Positions 37,308-46,888 of a DNA stretch of 64,000 bases are shown here, one piece after another (the stretch's first letter is position 1; every line of letters starts with the position of its first letter). The stretch comes from Olsenella sp. oral taxon 807. GTDB lineage: Bacteria > Actinomycetota > Coriobacteriia > Coriobacteriales > Atopobiaceae. The notes under the pieces were generated by a model. That model had not been told where the DNA came from. It saw only the letters and a program-made list of their open reading frames with translations, and did not search any database. The position numbers were made by a program, and so were the translations under genes. The DNA lies in the NCBI RefSeq assembly GCF_001189515.2, contig NZ_CP012069.2, positions 1,612,001-1,676,000 of the forward strand, read 5' to 3'.

Positions 37308-38420
37308 ATGAGACTCTTTCTGGGACATATGACCGCCTTGAGGGCATGGCGCCGGATTCGCCAGGGGAAGCTCCCCTGGCCCCGAGTCGTGACGTGCCAG
37401 ACCTGCGCCCACTCGCTCGGCAATGCCGGTGACCTGCATGCCCTCGTTCCAGATGACAAGCAGGCAAGTCGCCGGGAGGGCGCGGGCGGGCATCGGGAGG
37501 GCGCGGGCGGGCATCGGGAGGGCGCGGTCGGGCATCGGTCCGTCTCCCGAGAGGAGACCATTCCCCTCCTTCTGCGTACGTGTTCCACCCATCCCCTGAC
37601 AGGCACCGGCAAGCTTGACCTACTCGTTCCCGATCGCTCGCAACGACACAGGCTCAAGGGCATACGCCACCACCTGCTGACAGGCACTCTCCCTCCAGGG
37701 TCATTCATGATGGTATCGGATGGGGTCTACCTCCCATCAACAGAACTCCTGTTTCTGCTTCTCGCCGGCGACCTTACCCAGTGGGAGCTCATCGCTGTCG
37801 GCCACGAGCTATGCGGCAACTATTGCATCGATGCAACACACGAGAACGGCTTTGTGCCATTTCTTGAGCCAGTGAGCTCAACGGGCTCCATCAAGGAGTA
37901 CCTTGGGAAGGTCAAGGGACGACGATACGTGCGAAGGGCCTGCGAGGCAATCCGCCATGTCAGGGATGGCAGCCTCTCCCCGCGCGAGACGGACCTCGCC
38001 ACGGCGCTCGCGCTTCCCGCAACGCAGGGCGGCTACTGGATGGGAGACTTCGCGCTCAACGCGCCGCTGACATTTCTGGGCGAAGACTCCCGCATTGTGG
38101 GCAGTGGCTTACGCTACCCTGACCTGCTGTTCAGTGCCAGGCCGGTCATCTGCGAATACGACAGCCGCCTGCACCACGGGGAACGCTCGAGTTCGGATCG
38201 GGACAAGGACCGCGCCGATGGCCTGAGGGCAGCGGGCTACTCCGTCGTGACCTTCTCCTCGCTACACTTCAGACGCAGAGGGGACTTCCTGCGCGCAATG
38301 CGGAGGGTCGCGCGCTACATGGGCGCCGACATCATGGGGGCAGAGAACGACCCAGGTGTCGCTCGCGCGCGGCTGTCCCTCTTCGAATGGATGCGACGTC
38401 CCTGCCACCAACCGCTCTGA
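37308..38420 (+). CDS. DUF559-like (Vsr-fold) endonuclease-domain protein
   Basis: About 370 residues. The C-terminal ~120 residues have a PD-(D/E)xK-like arrangement: RYPDLLF, then VICEYDSRLHHG, then DKDRADGLRAAGYSVVTFSS, as in DUF559/Vsr-fold proteins encoded in many Coriobacteriia. The N-terminus (MRLFLGHMTALRAW) resembles that group, so I start at 37308; an ATG at 37290 is also in frame. An in-frame run of three REGAGGH-type heptads (residues ~56-76) is an unusual, probably recent, expansion. Function (restriction-like, AbiEi-like or other) is not known. Confidence 0.65.
   Translation: MRLFLGHMTALRAWRRIRQGKLPWPRVVTCQTCAHSLGNAGDLHALVPDDKQASRREGAGGHREGAGGHREGAVGHRSVSREETIPLLLRTCSTHPLTGTGKLDLLVPDRSQRHRLKGIRHHLLTGTLPPGSFMMVSDGVYLPSTELLFLLLAGDLTQWELIAVGHELCGNYCIDATHENGFVPFLEPVSSTGSIKEYLGKVKGRRYVRRACEAIRHVRDGSLSPRETDLATALALPATQGGYWMGDFALNAPLTFLGEDSRIVGSGLRYPDLLFSARPVICEYDSRLHHGERSSSDRDKDRADGLRAAGYSVVTFSSLHFRRRGDFLRAMRRVARYMGADIMGAENDPGVARARLSLFEWMRRPCHQPL
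37473..37535 (+). repeat. Three 21-bp in-frame repeats
   Basis: Three copies of a 21-bp unit starting CGGGAGGGCGCGGGCGGGCA, within the DUF559-like gene, adding seven residues per copy; the third differs by one base. Confidence 0.85.
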
Positions 38421-38512
38421 GGGATGGGGCACGCGTCGGCAGGAATCGGCCCGGGGCGCGGCGCGCGGGGTCGGGGCGCGGCGCGCGGGGCTTCGCCAGG
38501 CGTAGATGGCGC

Positions 38513-38687
38513 GATGTGAGTGATTCACTCACATCATCATCGCGATGTGAGTGATTTTTCGACCCCAAAATGGTGTTACCTTAGGAGAACAAATTACATA
38601 TGCCCAGCTCAGAGACTTACTGAATAGAATCTCGATGTGAGTGATTCACTCACTTCAGGAACATGATGTGAGTGAATCACTCACATC
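38513..38687. promoter_or_regulatory. Cluster of GATGTGAGTGA palindromic operators
   Basis: Three 23-bp palindromes, GATGTGAGTGA, one base, then its mirror, lie at 38513-38535, 38634-38656 (one mismatch, ending CACTTC) and 38665-38687, with a half site at 38544-38554. They precede the double LuxR gene. Downstream, TATAAT at 38775-38780 is a perfect -10 without a matching -35, as expected for an activator-dependent promoter. GC-rich direct repeats occupy about 38450-38492. The region 38421-38821 otherwise has no gene. Confidence 0.75.
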
Positions 38688-38821
38688 GTGTTGGAGCAGA
38701 CAGGACGGTGGGGGCAGAGGGGCGTTGGAGCAGGCGGGACGGCGGGGCCCAGACGGACGGGGTGCTCGGTACCCTATAATGGAGCGTCGACGCTACCAGC
38801 TCAGAGGAGATTCAGAGACAG

Positions 38822-41092
38822 ATGGCAAGGTCGGGTAACGACACGGACGGAACAAAGACCGATATGGCCCCCCAAACTTCAGGACCTGGGCACAGGGGTC
38901 CCGTCCCCACCTTCCTCCTGATCCTTGTGGGCTACCTCTACCTGTGCTGCCTGCTGGGAGTCTGGACGTCGATGAGCGGGCTTACGGGACTTGCGCTGGG
39001 GCTGCTTGCCGAGACGGTCGGCCTGTCCTGGCAGGGGCGCAGCCTCAGAAAGACCACCTTCCGTCGCATGGAGGTATCCGGCCTCCTCCTGCTGCTCCTC
39101 TGTACCGCCAAGCCGCTCTCGCCCTGGCCCGCCGTATCGTACCTGATCCCCACCTTAGAGTTTCTGTCAGGACTTCTCGTGGGACTGGGGACCGCCTCAC
39201 AGGCCCACCGCAGCGGGCCAGAGCGGACACTCCATGCCGGGAGGGCTATCTCACTCGCGCTTGCCAACCTCTCGATGCCCCTGATGGTCATCCTTGGCCT
39301 GCGGCTGCTGGGCAAGACCATCCCCCTCACACCCCTGGACGCGGGCACCGCAGATGCGATCGGTTCGACGCTGGCGCTTTGCGGAGTAGGGCTATCGGCC
39401 GCGTCCGCCCTGATGCGGCTGTCGAGTCCGCGCCGCTCTCCCCTCTCGTATGCCTACTCGCTGCTGCTGCTCGGTCCGGGCCTCTGCTCCCTACTCCAGT
39501 CCTGGCTGCCTGTAAGCGGACCTCTGCTTGGCTGGTCGTGCCTTCTGTGGGCGGGCGCCCCCGTGCTCCTCTCGTCCCTTATGGTACAAAGGGAGAGGGC
39601 CGGCTGGGACGAGGCCCTGCTGTCGATCGCGGCCGCCTGTGGAACCTGTGCGTTCCTCCTCTGGCAGCAGGGCTTCTATGGGAGCGGTAGCGTCATCTAT
39701 CCTCTGGACGAGAAGCAGCCCCTGCTTGTCCCCACAGCCCTCGTCTTGGCCATCGTCTCCTGCGTGTCCTTGGTGCGACTTGGCAGGGCAAGCGCAACGG
39801 AAGGTGGCGCCGCCGAACGGGTTAGCACGCAGGCCTGCCCCAAGCAAGACCTTCAGACCATGGCACATGAGCTTGGGCTCTCCTCGCGCGAGGGCGACGT
39901 GCTCACAGGCATCGTCGCGGGCGAGACGGTCAGGGAGACCAGCTCGCGCCTGGGACTTTCCATGGGAACGGTGAGCACATATCGCTCGCGTATATGCAAG
40001 AAGGCGGGGGTAAAGGGCACACCCGCCCTGCTCGCCCTGATTGCGCGCAGGCAGAGCGAGCAGGGCAAAGAGGCCCGTCTTGAGAGACGGCCGACCCGCA
40101 GGGGATCGGGGTCTTTGGGCGATGTCAGGCAGGCGCTCGCGATCGTCGCGCTCAGCTTCTCCGCCCTTCCGCTCGGCTTTGTCGCCTGGTACCCCAGCTC
40201 TATCGAACACGAGAAGCCGATCATCACCATCGGCCTACTGGTAGGGATACTTGTCGGCGAGGCATATGGGGCCCGCCGCCGTCCTGCCCAGGGCCAGCCG
40301 GACGGCGGGAGCAAGAGATATGCCGGTGCCCTCCCGTGGCTCATGCTCACGCTTCAGTGGCTGCTCGTCCTGCTCGTTGAGTCCAAGACGCGCGCGCTCA
40401 GCAACTGGGGGTGGCTGACATGCTTTGCCTGCGGTCTTGCCGGCGCGCTCGCAGCCGCCCCCGACATCCCCGCCGACGCCGACCCCTCACAGCGACGGCT
40501 GCCCCTCCCGTCGGGGATGCTTGCTCTGGCCCTGGCGGGGTTTCTGGCTGGCATCGCATCCTCATGGTTCTGCATCATGGACACCCGCAGCCCCATCCTT
40601 GCCCTCGGACCAGTCGTCTGCTCCCTTCCCCTGCTAGCGACACTCCTCTGGAGGGAGCAGAAAGGAACTGCCAACCTTACGTTGGGCGTAGCGGCCCCGT
40701 TTTTTGTCGGCGTCTTTTGCGGGACGGGACCGTTGGACGGCCTGCTGCCTGTCGCCCAAAGCGCCGTGACCTACGCCCTGCTGTTTGTGGCAGCCTCTGC
40801 GCTCGCAACGGTCGCAGTGACGTTGACCCTAAGGGACTTTAGGGCAATGGCACGTCTGCGAGAGGTCGAGTGTGCCCAGCCTGCAGAAGCCTGGCTGCGT
40901 GGGCACGGACTGTCCGAGGCGGAGTGCGCCGTTGCCCTCCGCCTCGGACAGGGGCTGAACGTATCGGCGATAGCTGACGAGCTCTGCCTGGCCCGCAGCA
41001 CGGTGGCGACGCACCGGCAGAAGACGTACGGAAAGCTCGACGTCCATTCTCAGCGCGAGCTCATCGCCCTCCTCACCTCGAGGAGGGGGTAG
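38822..41092 (+). CDS. Membrane protein with two LuxR-type DNA-binding domains
   Basis: 756 residues built as two tandem modules. Module 1 has about eight hydrophobic segments (30-320) and a LuxR helix-turn-helix at about 350-408 (LSSREGDVLTGIVAGETVRETSSRLGLSMGTVSTYRSRI). Module 2 repeats this with membrane segments at about 436-690 and a second helix-turn-helix at about 695-752 (LSEAECAVALRLGQGLNVSAIADELCLARSTVATHRQKT). Single-module membrane LuxR proteins are common in Coriobacteriia; a fused double is unusual. AGAGGAG lies about 12 bases before the ATG. The palindromes upstream suggest autoregulation. It is convergent with the ABC pair, the two stops being three bases apart. Confidence 0.85.
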   Translation: MARSGNDTDGTKTDMAPQTSGPGHRGPVPTFLLILVGYLYLCCLLGVWTSMSGLTGLALGLLAETVGLSWQGRSLRKTTFRRMEVSGLLLLLLCTAKPLSPWPAVSYLIPTLEFLSGLLVGLGTASQAHRSGPERTLHAGRAISLALANLSMPLMVILGLRLLGKTIPLTPLDAGTADAIGSTLALCGVGLSAASALMRLSSPRRSPLSYAYSLLLLGPGLCSLLQSWLPVSGPLLGWSCLLWAGAPVLLSSLMVQRERAGWDEALLSIAAACGTCAFLLWQQGFYGSGSVIYPLDEKQPLLVPTALVLAIVSCVSLVRLGRASATEGGAAERVSTQACPKQDLQTMAHELGLSSREGDVLTGIVAGETVRETSSRLGLSMGTVSTYRSRICKKAGVKGTPALLALIARRQSEQGKEARLERRPTRRGSGSLGDVRQALAIVALSFSALPLGFVAWYPSSIEHEKPIITIGLLVGILVGEAYGARRRPAQGQPDGGSKRYAGALPWLMLTLQWLLVLLVESKTRALSNWGWLTCFACGLAGALAAAPDIPADADPSQRRLPLPSGMLALALAGFLAGIASSWFCIMDTRSPILALGPVVCSLPLLATLLWREQKGTANLTLGVAAPFFVGVFCGTGPLDGLLPVAQSAVTYALLFVAASALATVAVTLTLRDFRAMARLREVECAQPAEAWLRGHGLSEAECAVALRLGQGLNVSAIADELCLARSTVATHRQKTYGKLDVHSQRELIALLTSRRG

Positions 41093-41095
41093 CAC

Positions 41096-41815
41096 TCAGC
41101 TATGCCTTCCCCTTGTACAACCGATAGCGTCATCACCTCCCCCGTAGCATTCCTCGAATAGCCTCTCGTAGTCGACCGAGCCTCTGACGACGATTGGCAC
41201 CGTGCCGCGAAAGACCACGACCGAGTCACAGAACTCCTCGAGCTTGCTCACTATGTGCGACGAGATGATGACTCCCGTTCCCTCCTTAGCCATCCTCGCC
41301 ACGACCAGGGAGGCCCTCTGCGCCTTGATCGGGTCGAGTGCGTTCATCGGCTCGTCGAGCAGCGTGTAGCGCGCCCCTGCCATGCGAGCTATGGCGAGGG
41401 TCACCTGCTGGCGCATGCCTTGGGAGAGCCTGCGCACCGGCACGTCGAGAAAGGGCGTGACCATGAGCTCCTCGGCCACCTCGGCCACCTCGCGCGGGGA
41501 GGCCCAGAGCCTTCGAGTCGCCTTAAGGTGAAAGCGAGCGCTCATCCCAGGGTCGAGCAGCGAGTCGTCCCCCGGAGCGTACAGGACCAGGCGGGAGTAC
41601 TCTGCCTCGTCGAGGGGCTCGACACCGTCGGCAGAGCGCGAACCCAAGATGAGAGCACGATCGTCTCCCGCCATGGTCCTCATGAGCGTGGTCTTGCCCC
41701 GACCGTTCGGGGCAATGAGGCCCCAGACGGCCCCGCTTGGCAAGGAGAGCTCGACGTCCGTAAGCAGCACGCTGTCCCTGCGATACCCGATGGAGCCACC
41801 TTTAAGGCTCAGCAT
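41096..41815 (-). CDS. ABC transporter ATP-binding protein
   Basis: 239 residues. Walker A is GLIAPNGRGKTT (Arg where Ala or Ser is usual), the signature LSQGMRQQ, Walker B YTLLDEPMNALD and the H-loop SSHIV. The SQGMRQQ signature is typical of ABC-2 type exporters. Partner of the permease at 41809-42960, overlapping it by seven bases. Substrate unknown; being convergent with the LuxR membrane protein does not by itself imply co-regulation. Confidence 0.88.
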   Translation of the reverse strand: MLSLKGGSIGYRRDSVLLTDVELSLPSGAVWGLIAPNGRGKTTLMRTMAGDDRALILGSRSADGVEPLDEAEYSRLVLYAPGDDSLLDPGMSARFHLKATRRLWASPREVAEVAEELMVTPFLDVPVRRLSQGMRQQVTLAIARMAGARYTLLDEPMNALDPIKAQRASLVVARMAKEGTGVIISSHIVSKLEEFCDSVVVFRGTVPIVVRGSVDYERLFEECYGGGDDAIGCTRGRHS

Positions 41816-42960
41816 GACACCTGCCCCCTTCCTTGCAGGATAGCACCCCTCGCCATACGGCGCAGCCCGCAGGATCCGACCCCCACGACGAGCGCGAGGG
41901 CCGCGCAGCCAACAAGCACGCCGACCCCACCAGCGAGGCTGAGCTGCACCCCGGGTGTGAGGTCAACAAAAAAACCGCCCACGTACCCCGTCGTCGGTGA
42001 TGGGAAGAGGTACGTGGTGGGTAGCATGCCAAGCACGGACGCATGCACAGACGCGCTCAGGAAGTAGCTGTCCGAGAGCGGCACGGCGCAAAGAACAAGC
42101 GCCACGGCAGGGCCGGCCGCCAAGCGACCCGTCAGTTCGCTGATGACCGTGGACAACAGGATGAGAAACCAGTTGGAAAGCAGTATGAGCGTAACGCAGC
42201 CCAAACCTGAGCGTAGGGCCGTGGAGACGCTCACCTTTCCGCCCCGGATGAGGACAACGGGGTAGGATGGGTCACCCATACCGTTTCGCACCATCACGGG
42301 CGCGAGCACGAGCGCCCAGGCGACGACAAGGACGACGAGGGTCAAAAGTAGCCCCACCGCGCACAGTGACAGCAATCTGCGCGCACGCGAACGAGTCCGG
42401 GCGTCCATGAGGCGCCCCCTTCGCGCTGAGCGCTGCAGCGCGTATGCGATGGCAACGGCGGGAAGCAGCCACAGGATGCCTGGCGTCGATGCGAGCGCAA
42501 AGGAGAGAAACTCCGTCGCCGGCATCTGGGTCGAATCGCTGATCTCACGGGGCTCGACGAGCTTTGACATGCCCTCGAAGTACGCGAGATCAGCCTCAAG
42601 GAGCAGCCGATCGGCAGACAGGTAACCTGCGTTTGCATCCTCCATCTGAATGAGCTGAGAGCGGTACATATGCACCCAGAAGTCGTGCCGTGATGTAGCG
42701 CCGCGTGCCAGCCTCATCTCAGAGAGCTCATCGCGCGCGAGGTCCTGCAAACGCTGCGGAGCAGAGGCGTAGGCCCCACTCGCCTCGTTCTCCTCGGCGA
42801 GCGTGAGGCTTGACGCAAGGTTCTGGCGAACCATCTCGTCTCCCCACACGAGGGTGGGGATGAGCGCCGGCGCTCCCATCGTCGCGACAAGAATCGCGAC
42901 GATCACATAGACGATTGGACTTCTGAGAACACAACGCCAGAGCAAACCCGCATACCCCAT
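41809..42960 (-). CDS. ABC transporter permease (ABC-2-like)
   Basis: 383 residues. One N-terminal membrane segment (about 12-35), a ~100-residue extracytoplasmic region rich in Glu and Arg, then five or six membrane segments (155-370), as in ABC-2 permeases with a large first loop. Start ATG at 42960. Last-residue overlap with the ATPase gene shows a two-gene operon. Export of a peptide or lipid is plausible but unproven. Confidence 0.82.
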   Translation of the reverse strand: MGYAGLLWRCVLRSPIVYVIVAILVATMGAPALIPTLVWGDEMVRQNLASSLTLAEENEASGAYASAPQRLQDLARDELSEMRLARGATSRHDFWVHMYRSQLIQMEDANAGYLSADRLLLEADLAYFEGMSKLVEPREISDSTQMPATEFLSFALASTPGILWLLPAVAIAYALQRSARRGRLMDARTRSRARRLLSLCAVGLLLTLVVLVVAWALVLAPVMVRNGMGDPSYPVVLIRGGKVSVSTALRSGLGCVTLILLSNWFLILLSTVISELTGRLAAGPAVALVLCAVPLSDSYFLSASVHASVLGMLPTTYLFPSPTTGYVGGFFVDLTPGVQLSLAGGVGVLVGCAALALVVGVGSCGLRRMARGAILQGRGQVSC

Positions 42961-43128
42961 GACACACCAGCCTCCTTCTCGCTCGCTTCGCCTTCTTGGG
43001 ACGAAATCTATGCGAGAAGGGCCGTCATGTCATGTCATAAATCGAAGTATTCCTGCCCAAACCGATGCAATCGCCACCAAGGCGCCATCGGCTGGGGCGC
43101 AAGGAGCGCCGGGCGCGTCCCTGCCGGG

Positions 43129-43560
43129 CTACTGGATACGGGTACGGCAGTAGGGACAGACCTTCCAGTCTGCATTCAGCGGCCTGTGGCAGGTGGGGCA
43201 GACGTTTCGCACCTGCGTGTTGCAGATGGGGCACACGACGAAGTCGCGATCGATGGGTGCACCGCACTTGGGGCAGATACCGTAGTGTGAGAGCTGGTGC
43301 TCACGCAACGCGATATCAAGGTCCTGTTCCTCGCGATCGACCAGGTAGGAGCTGGGCCGCAGGATCACGTATGCCAAGAGGCCTACCACGGGGATCACGG
43401 AGATCAGCGCCCATAGCCACCAAGGCTCGGCACCACGGCGCTGGGCGTCGCGGATCACATAGACGATGGCCAAGACATAAAGCATCACGACGCAGGCTAC
43501 CAAGAGGTAGAGGACCATGCGCACCTCGGGGGTGATGAGCTGATCAAGGAGGTCTGACAT
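43129..43560 (-). CDS. Membrane-anchored double zinc-ribbon protein
   Basis: 143 residues. Two hydrophobic segments (about 14-37 and 48-67, the second WWLWALISVIPVVGLLAYVIL in the style of PLDc_N domains) precede two zinc ribbons: CPKC...CPIC (about 95-115) and CPTC...CPYC (about 121-140). A membrane-tethered, cytoplasm-facing metal-binding module; function unknown. It ends the folC-side gene run. Confidence 0.85.
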   Translation of the reverse strand: MSDLLDQLITPEVRMVLYLLVACVVMLYVLAIVYVIRDAQRRGAEPWWLWALISVIPVVGLLAYVILRPSSYLVDREEQDLDIALREHQLSHYGICPKCGAPIDRDFVVCPICNTQVRNVCPTCHRPLNADWKVCPYCRTRIQ

Positions 43561-43661
43561 GAAGCGTGGGCTCCTTCGCGATAGGGGCAGGGCTGTGTGA
43601 ACTCTGTCATCCGGTTGTCTGCTGCTGGCCTACTGGCACCGCTCTGGCAATTCTAGCAAAA

Positions 43662-45104
43662 CTACGCAAGGAGTGCAGCAAGCGCACCAGCAAGCGTGAT
43701 AGACCCACAACCTACGAGAGGCCCCGCGCTCATGGCGGCAAGTGCGGCAGCGACGCTCCCGTAGCTTCCTGTGACTTTTGCCCCTGCCGCCAAGAAGCGT
43801 CGGACAAGCTCGTCGGCACCCAGGGAGCGCGACGAGGACGTCTGCGTGCAGACGACGGCAGGAAATGCACGAGCGAGGCGCGACACGATGCCTCCCACGT
43901 CCTTGTCGGCAAGGACGGCACAGAGCAGGGGTGGGCGCGTGGCTGGATCGGGGGCAATGTCCTGCAGGGCAGCGAGAAAGGCATCCACAGACTGCGGGTT
44001 GTGACAGGCGTCAACGAGCACGGGAGGGTTAGGGCGAAGCAGGGAGAAACGCCCCGGTGTCGGGCATTGCCTGACGGATTTAAGAAGCCGGTCCCCGTCA
44101 AGCTCGCCGTCCAGGAAGACCTCCGTGAGCGTGACGGCGCAGGCGATGTTGGCCGCCTGGTAGCTTGGCTTGAGGGCGGTGAGGCCCGTGTAGGCCCTGC
44201 GCGGCGTCCTGACCGTCAGCTCAAGGGGGGCACCGAGGCACCTGGGCCTGTTGGTGATACGGTAGCTCGCCTGCAAGAGGCTCACGTGCCTGCGCGGGAC
44301 GCCCGCGTGCATCTCGCCAGCCGCATCCTCAAGGCGCTCCGGGCGAAGGAGGACAGGGGTGACGTCCTGAGAGCGGCACCGGTCCAAGAACACGTCCTCC
44401 ACGCTGTCGGGCGTCGCCGTGCCCACACCGAGCACGCAGCTTTGCCCGCACCTGATGATGGCTGCCTTCTCGCCGGCGATAGCCTCGAGCGTATCACCGA
44501 GGATGCGCGTATGGTCGAGCCCCACGCCCGTGACGGCCACCGCCTCTATCGACTTCACGGCGCTCGTCGCATCCCAGCGGCCCCCCATGCCGCACTCGAG
44601 CACAGCAACATCCACGTCCGCCTGTGCGAAGGCCACGCAGGCGGCTACGGTGAGTATGTCGAACTGCGTCACGTCATAGGGTCGCTCCCCTGACGCGCGA
44701 CGTCGTATGTTCACGCGACGGCCTGCCTCGGCGGCGGCCGCGACGCCGCGAGCGAAGGTGCTCTCGCTCACGGGAACACCGTCCACCTCCATACGCTCGG
44801 TAAGGCTCACGAGCTCAGGCGAGGTGTAGAGCGCAACGCGAAGACCCTGTCCGCGAAGGATCGCCGCCGCGTAGCGCGAAGTGGACGTCTTGCCGTTAGT
44901 GCCGGCTATCTGCAGGCTGCGAAAGCTCAGGTCAGGATCGCCCAGCTCAGCGAGCATATCGACGACCGTCTCGAGCATGGGCTGGATGCCAAATTTGCAC
45001 GCCGCGCGCAGCGTCTGGAGCGCCTCCGTGTAGCTGAGGTCCAAGACCTCGAAGGGAACCTGGTACCCTTCGGCCCTGACTCCCCTCCTCTGCCCTCGCG
45101 CCAT
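43662..45104 (-). CDS. folC: Dihydrofolate synthase / folylpolyglutamate synthase
   Basis: 480 residues. Adds glutamate to dihydropteroate and folates in the cytoplasm. The ATP loop is GTNGKTSTSRY (about residues 68-78), the central Mur-ligase motif LECGMGGRWDATS and the GLDHTRILG Mg/ATP segment follow, and the C-terminal ligase domain has LVDACHNPQS. Starts three bases after the cysK stop. Works with folE, folD, fchA and fhs nearby. The N-terminal ~17 residues are poorly conserved. Confidence 0.93.
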   Translation of the reverse strand: MARGQRRGVRAEGYQVPFEVLDLSYTEALQTLRAACKFGIQPMLETVVDMLAELGDPDLSFRSLQIAGTNGKTSTSRYAAAILRGQGLRVALYTSPELVSLTERMEVDGVPVSESTFARGVAAAAEAGRRVNIRRRASGERPYDVTQFDILTVAACVAFAQADVDVAVLECGMGGRWDATSAVKSIEAVAVTGVGLDHTRILGDTLEAIAGEKAAIIRCGQSCVLGVGTATPDSVEDVFLDRCRSQDVTPVLLRPERLEDAAGEMHAGVPRRHVSLLQASYRITNRPRCLGAPLELTVRTPRRAYTGLTALKPSYQAANIACAVTLTEVFLDGELDGDRLLKSVRQCPTPGRFSLLRPNPPVLVDACHNPQSVDAFLAALQDIAPDPATRPPLLCAVLADKDVGGIVSRLARAFPAVVCTQTSSSRSLGADELVRRFLAAGAKVTGSYGSVAAALAAMSAGPLVGCGSITLAGALAALLA

Positions 45105-45107
45105 ACG

Positions 45108-46040
45108 CTACCCCTCGCAGAAGAGCTGGGTGGATATATAGCGCTCCGCAGTGTCTGGCAGGACCGTGACCACCGTCTTGCCCTTTCCGAGCTGCTCGGC
45201 CATGCGAAGCGCCGCCACCACGTTGGTACCCGAGGTGATGCCGCACATGAGGCCCTCCTCGCGTGCGAGGCTTCGCGCCATGCCCATGGCAGCGGAGTCG
45301 CTGACCGTGACCACGTCATCGAAGATGTCGCGATCGAGGATGGCGGGAATGATGCCATCGCCAATACCCATCTGGAGGTGCGTCCCCACCTTGCCGCCAG
45401 AAAGGACGGGCGCCTGGTCGGGTTCCACCGCCCAGATGAGGGTCTGGGGGTTAGCTTCGCGCAGCGCCCTGCCCACACCACTTATGGTGCCACCCGTGCC
45501 GACGCCCGAGCAAAACCCGTCTATGGGGCTGTCGGCGTCTGCGAGTATCTCGGCGCCCGTGCCCTCGTACTGGGCCACGACGTTGGCGGGATTCTCGAAC
45601 TGCTGGGGCACGTAGACGTTCTCGTCCTCGGCAGCCATCCGCTGGGCACGGGCGATGCATGCCTGGATGCAGGCACCGATGTCGCCGTCGTCGTGCTCGG
45701 TGAGCACGAGCGCCCCGTACTGGCTCACAAGACGGCGCCGCTCGATGGAGACCGAGTCCGGCATGATGATTCGGGCGCTATAGCCGAGCACCGCCGCCAC
45801 AAGGGCCAGGCCGATCCCCTGGTTGCCGCTCGTGGGCTCGACGATGATGCTGCCCTTATGGAGCCTGCCTTGCCTTTCCGCCTCGCGGACCATACGCAGG
45901 GCGGTACGAGTCTTGATGGAGCCTCCCACGTTCATGGCCTCGTACTTTACGAGCACGCGCGCCATGCCGGGGCGAACCACCCTGTTGAGGCGCACGAGTG
46001 GCGTATGTCCCACGGCCTCAAGTATGCTCTTGTATACCAT
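45108..46040 (-). CDS. cysK: Cysteine synthase (O-acetylserine sulfhydrylase) family
   Basis: 310-residue PLP enzyme. It opens with ILEAVGHTPLVRLNRV; the PLP Lys is residue 43 in GGSIKTRTAL. The substrate loop is PTSGNQGIGLA and the phosphate-binding loop SGVGTGGT. SIKTR in place of the commoner SxKDR is seen in a subset of the family. I start at the MVYKSIL methionine, with GGAGGGG directly upstream. Co-directional with folC three bases downstream. A cystathionine beta-synthase-like activity cannot be excluded. Confidence 0.9.
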   Translation of the reverse strand: MVYKSILEAVGHTPLVRLNRVVRPGMARVLVKYEAMNVGGSIKTRTALRMVREAERQGRLHKGSIIVEPTSGNQGIGLALVAAVLGYSARIIMPDSVSIERRRLVSQYGALVLTEHDDGDIGACIQACIARAQRMAAEDENVYVPQQFENPANVVAQYEGTGAEILADADSPIDGFCSGVGTGGTISGVGRALREANPQTLIWAVEPDQAPVLSGGKVGTHLQMGIGDGIIPAILDRDIFDDVVTVSDSAAMGMARSLAREEGLMCGITSGTNVVAALRMAEQLGKGKTVVTVLPDTAERYISTQLFCEG

Positions 46041-46205
46041 CACCCCTCCATCCGACGGCGTATCATCGCCCCTCCATCCGACGGCCACCCTTCTGCCCGT
46101 TGAGTATAGGCCCTTACGCCGGGTATGGGGCCCAGGAGCCGAGACACACCGTCATCCGTACCCTGAGAGGCTACACCCGACTCGACGTTACGACCTGCCC
46201 CTGGC

Positions 46206-46886
46206 CTAGCCGCCCCGCACGGACGTGGGAAGCCCAAGCAGGCGCAGGGCCTCCGAGCGCGTCTTGGGGTCGTTTCGAAACGCGCCGCGCACGGCGGAGG
46301 TCACCGTCTGCGCGCCAGAGCTCTTGACGCCCCGGATGCTCATGCAGGTATGCTCGGCCTCGAGCACCACGAGCACGCCAAGGGGATCGAGCTCGCGACA
46401 CAGGGCATCGGCCACCTGCGCCGTGAGGCGCTCCTGGAGCTGGGGCCTACGGGCATAGCCGCTCACGCAGCGAGCTATCTTCGAGAGGCCGCAGAGGCGA
46501 CCGTCGCGCGGGATGTAACATACGTGGGCATGACCCACGAAGGGCAAGAGGTGGTGCTCGCAGGTGGAGACAAAGGGGATGTCCCTGACGATGACCATGT
46601 CCTCGTTGCCCGGCTCGTGAAACTGCCTGCGCAGGTGGCTGCCCGGGTCCTCGCGCATACCCCCGAAGATCTCCTCGCAGGCGCGGGCCACCCTGCTCGG
46701 CGTATCTCTAAGGCCCTCTCGGTCGGGGTCCTCGCCGATACCGATGAGGAGCTCACGGATGGCCGCCTCTATGCGAGGGCCATCGACGCCTCCATCCCCA
46801 TGGGAGCAGGGACCAGGCGCGCCGTCGATCGGGGTGTGGGCAACGATGCCCTTGTGCAGGCGCTCGCGCACGCTTCCGTCTTCCAT
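46206..46886 (-). CDS. folE: GTP cyclohydrolase I
   Basis: 226 residues. Converts GTP to dihydroneopterin triphosphate, the first step of folate synthesis. Zinc ligands are visible: Cys109 and His112 in [10 protein letters not shown], and Cys181 in EHTCMSIRG. The segment [18 protein letters not shown] is typical. The first ~35 residues are an unconserved extension. Its ATG is two bases after the folD stop, so folE, folD and fchA form one transcript. Confidence 0.95.
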   Translation of the reverse strand: MEDGSVRERLHKGIVAHTPIDGAPGPCSHGDGGVDGPRIEAAIRELLIGIGEDPDREGLRDTPSRVARACEEIFGGMREDPGSHLRRQFHEPGNEDMVIVRDIPFVSTCEHHLLPFVGHAHVCYIPRDGRLCGLSKIARCVSGYARRPQLQERLTAQVADALCRELDPLGVLVVLEAEHTCMSIRGVKSSGAQTVTSAVRGAFRNDPKTRSEALRLLGLPTSVRGG

Positions 46887-46888
46887 GG

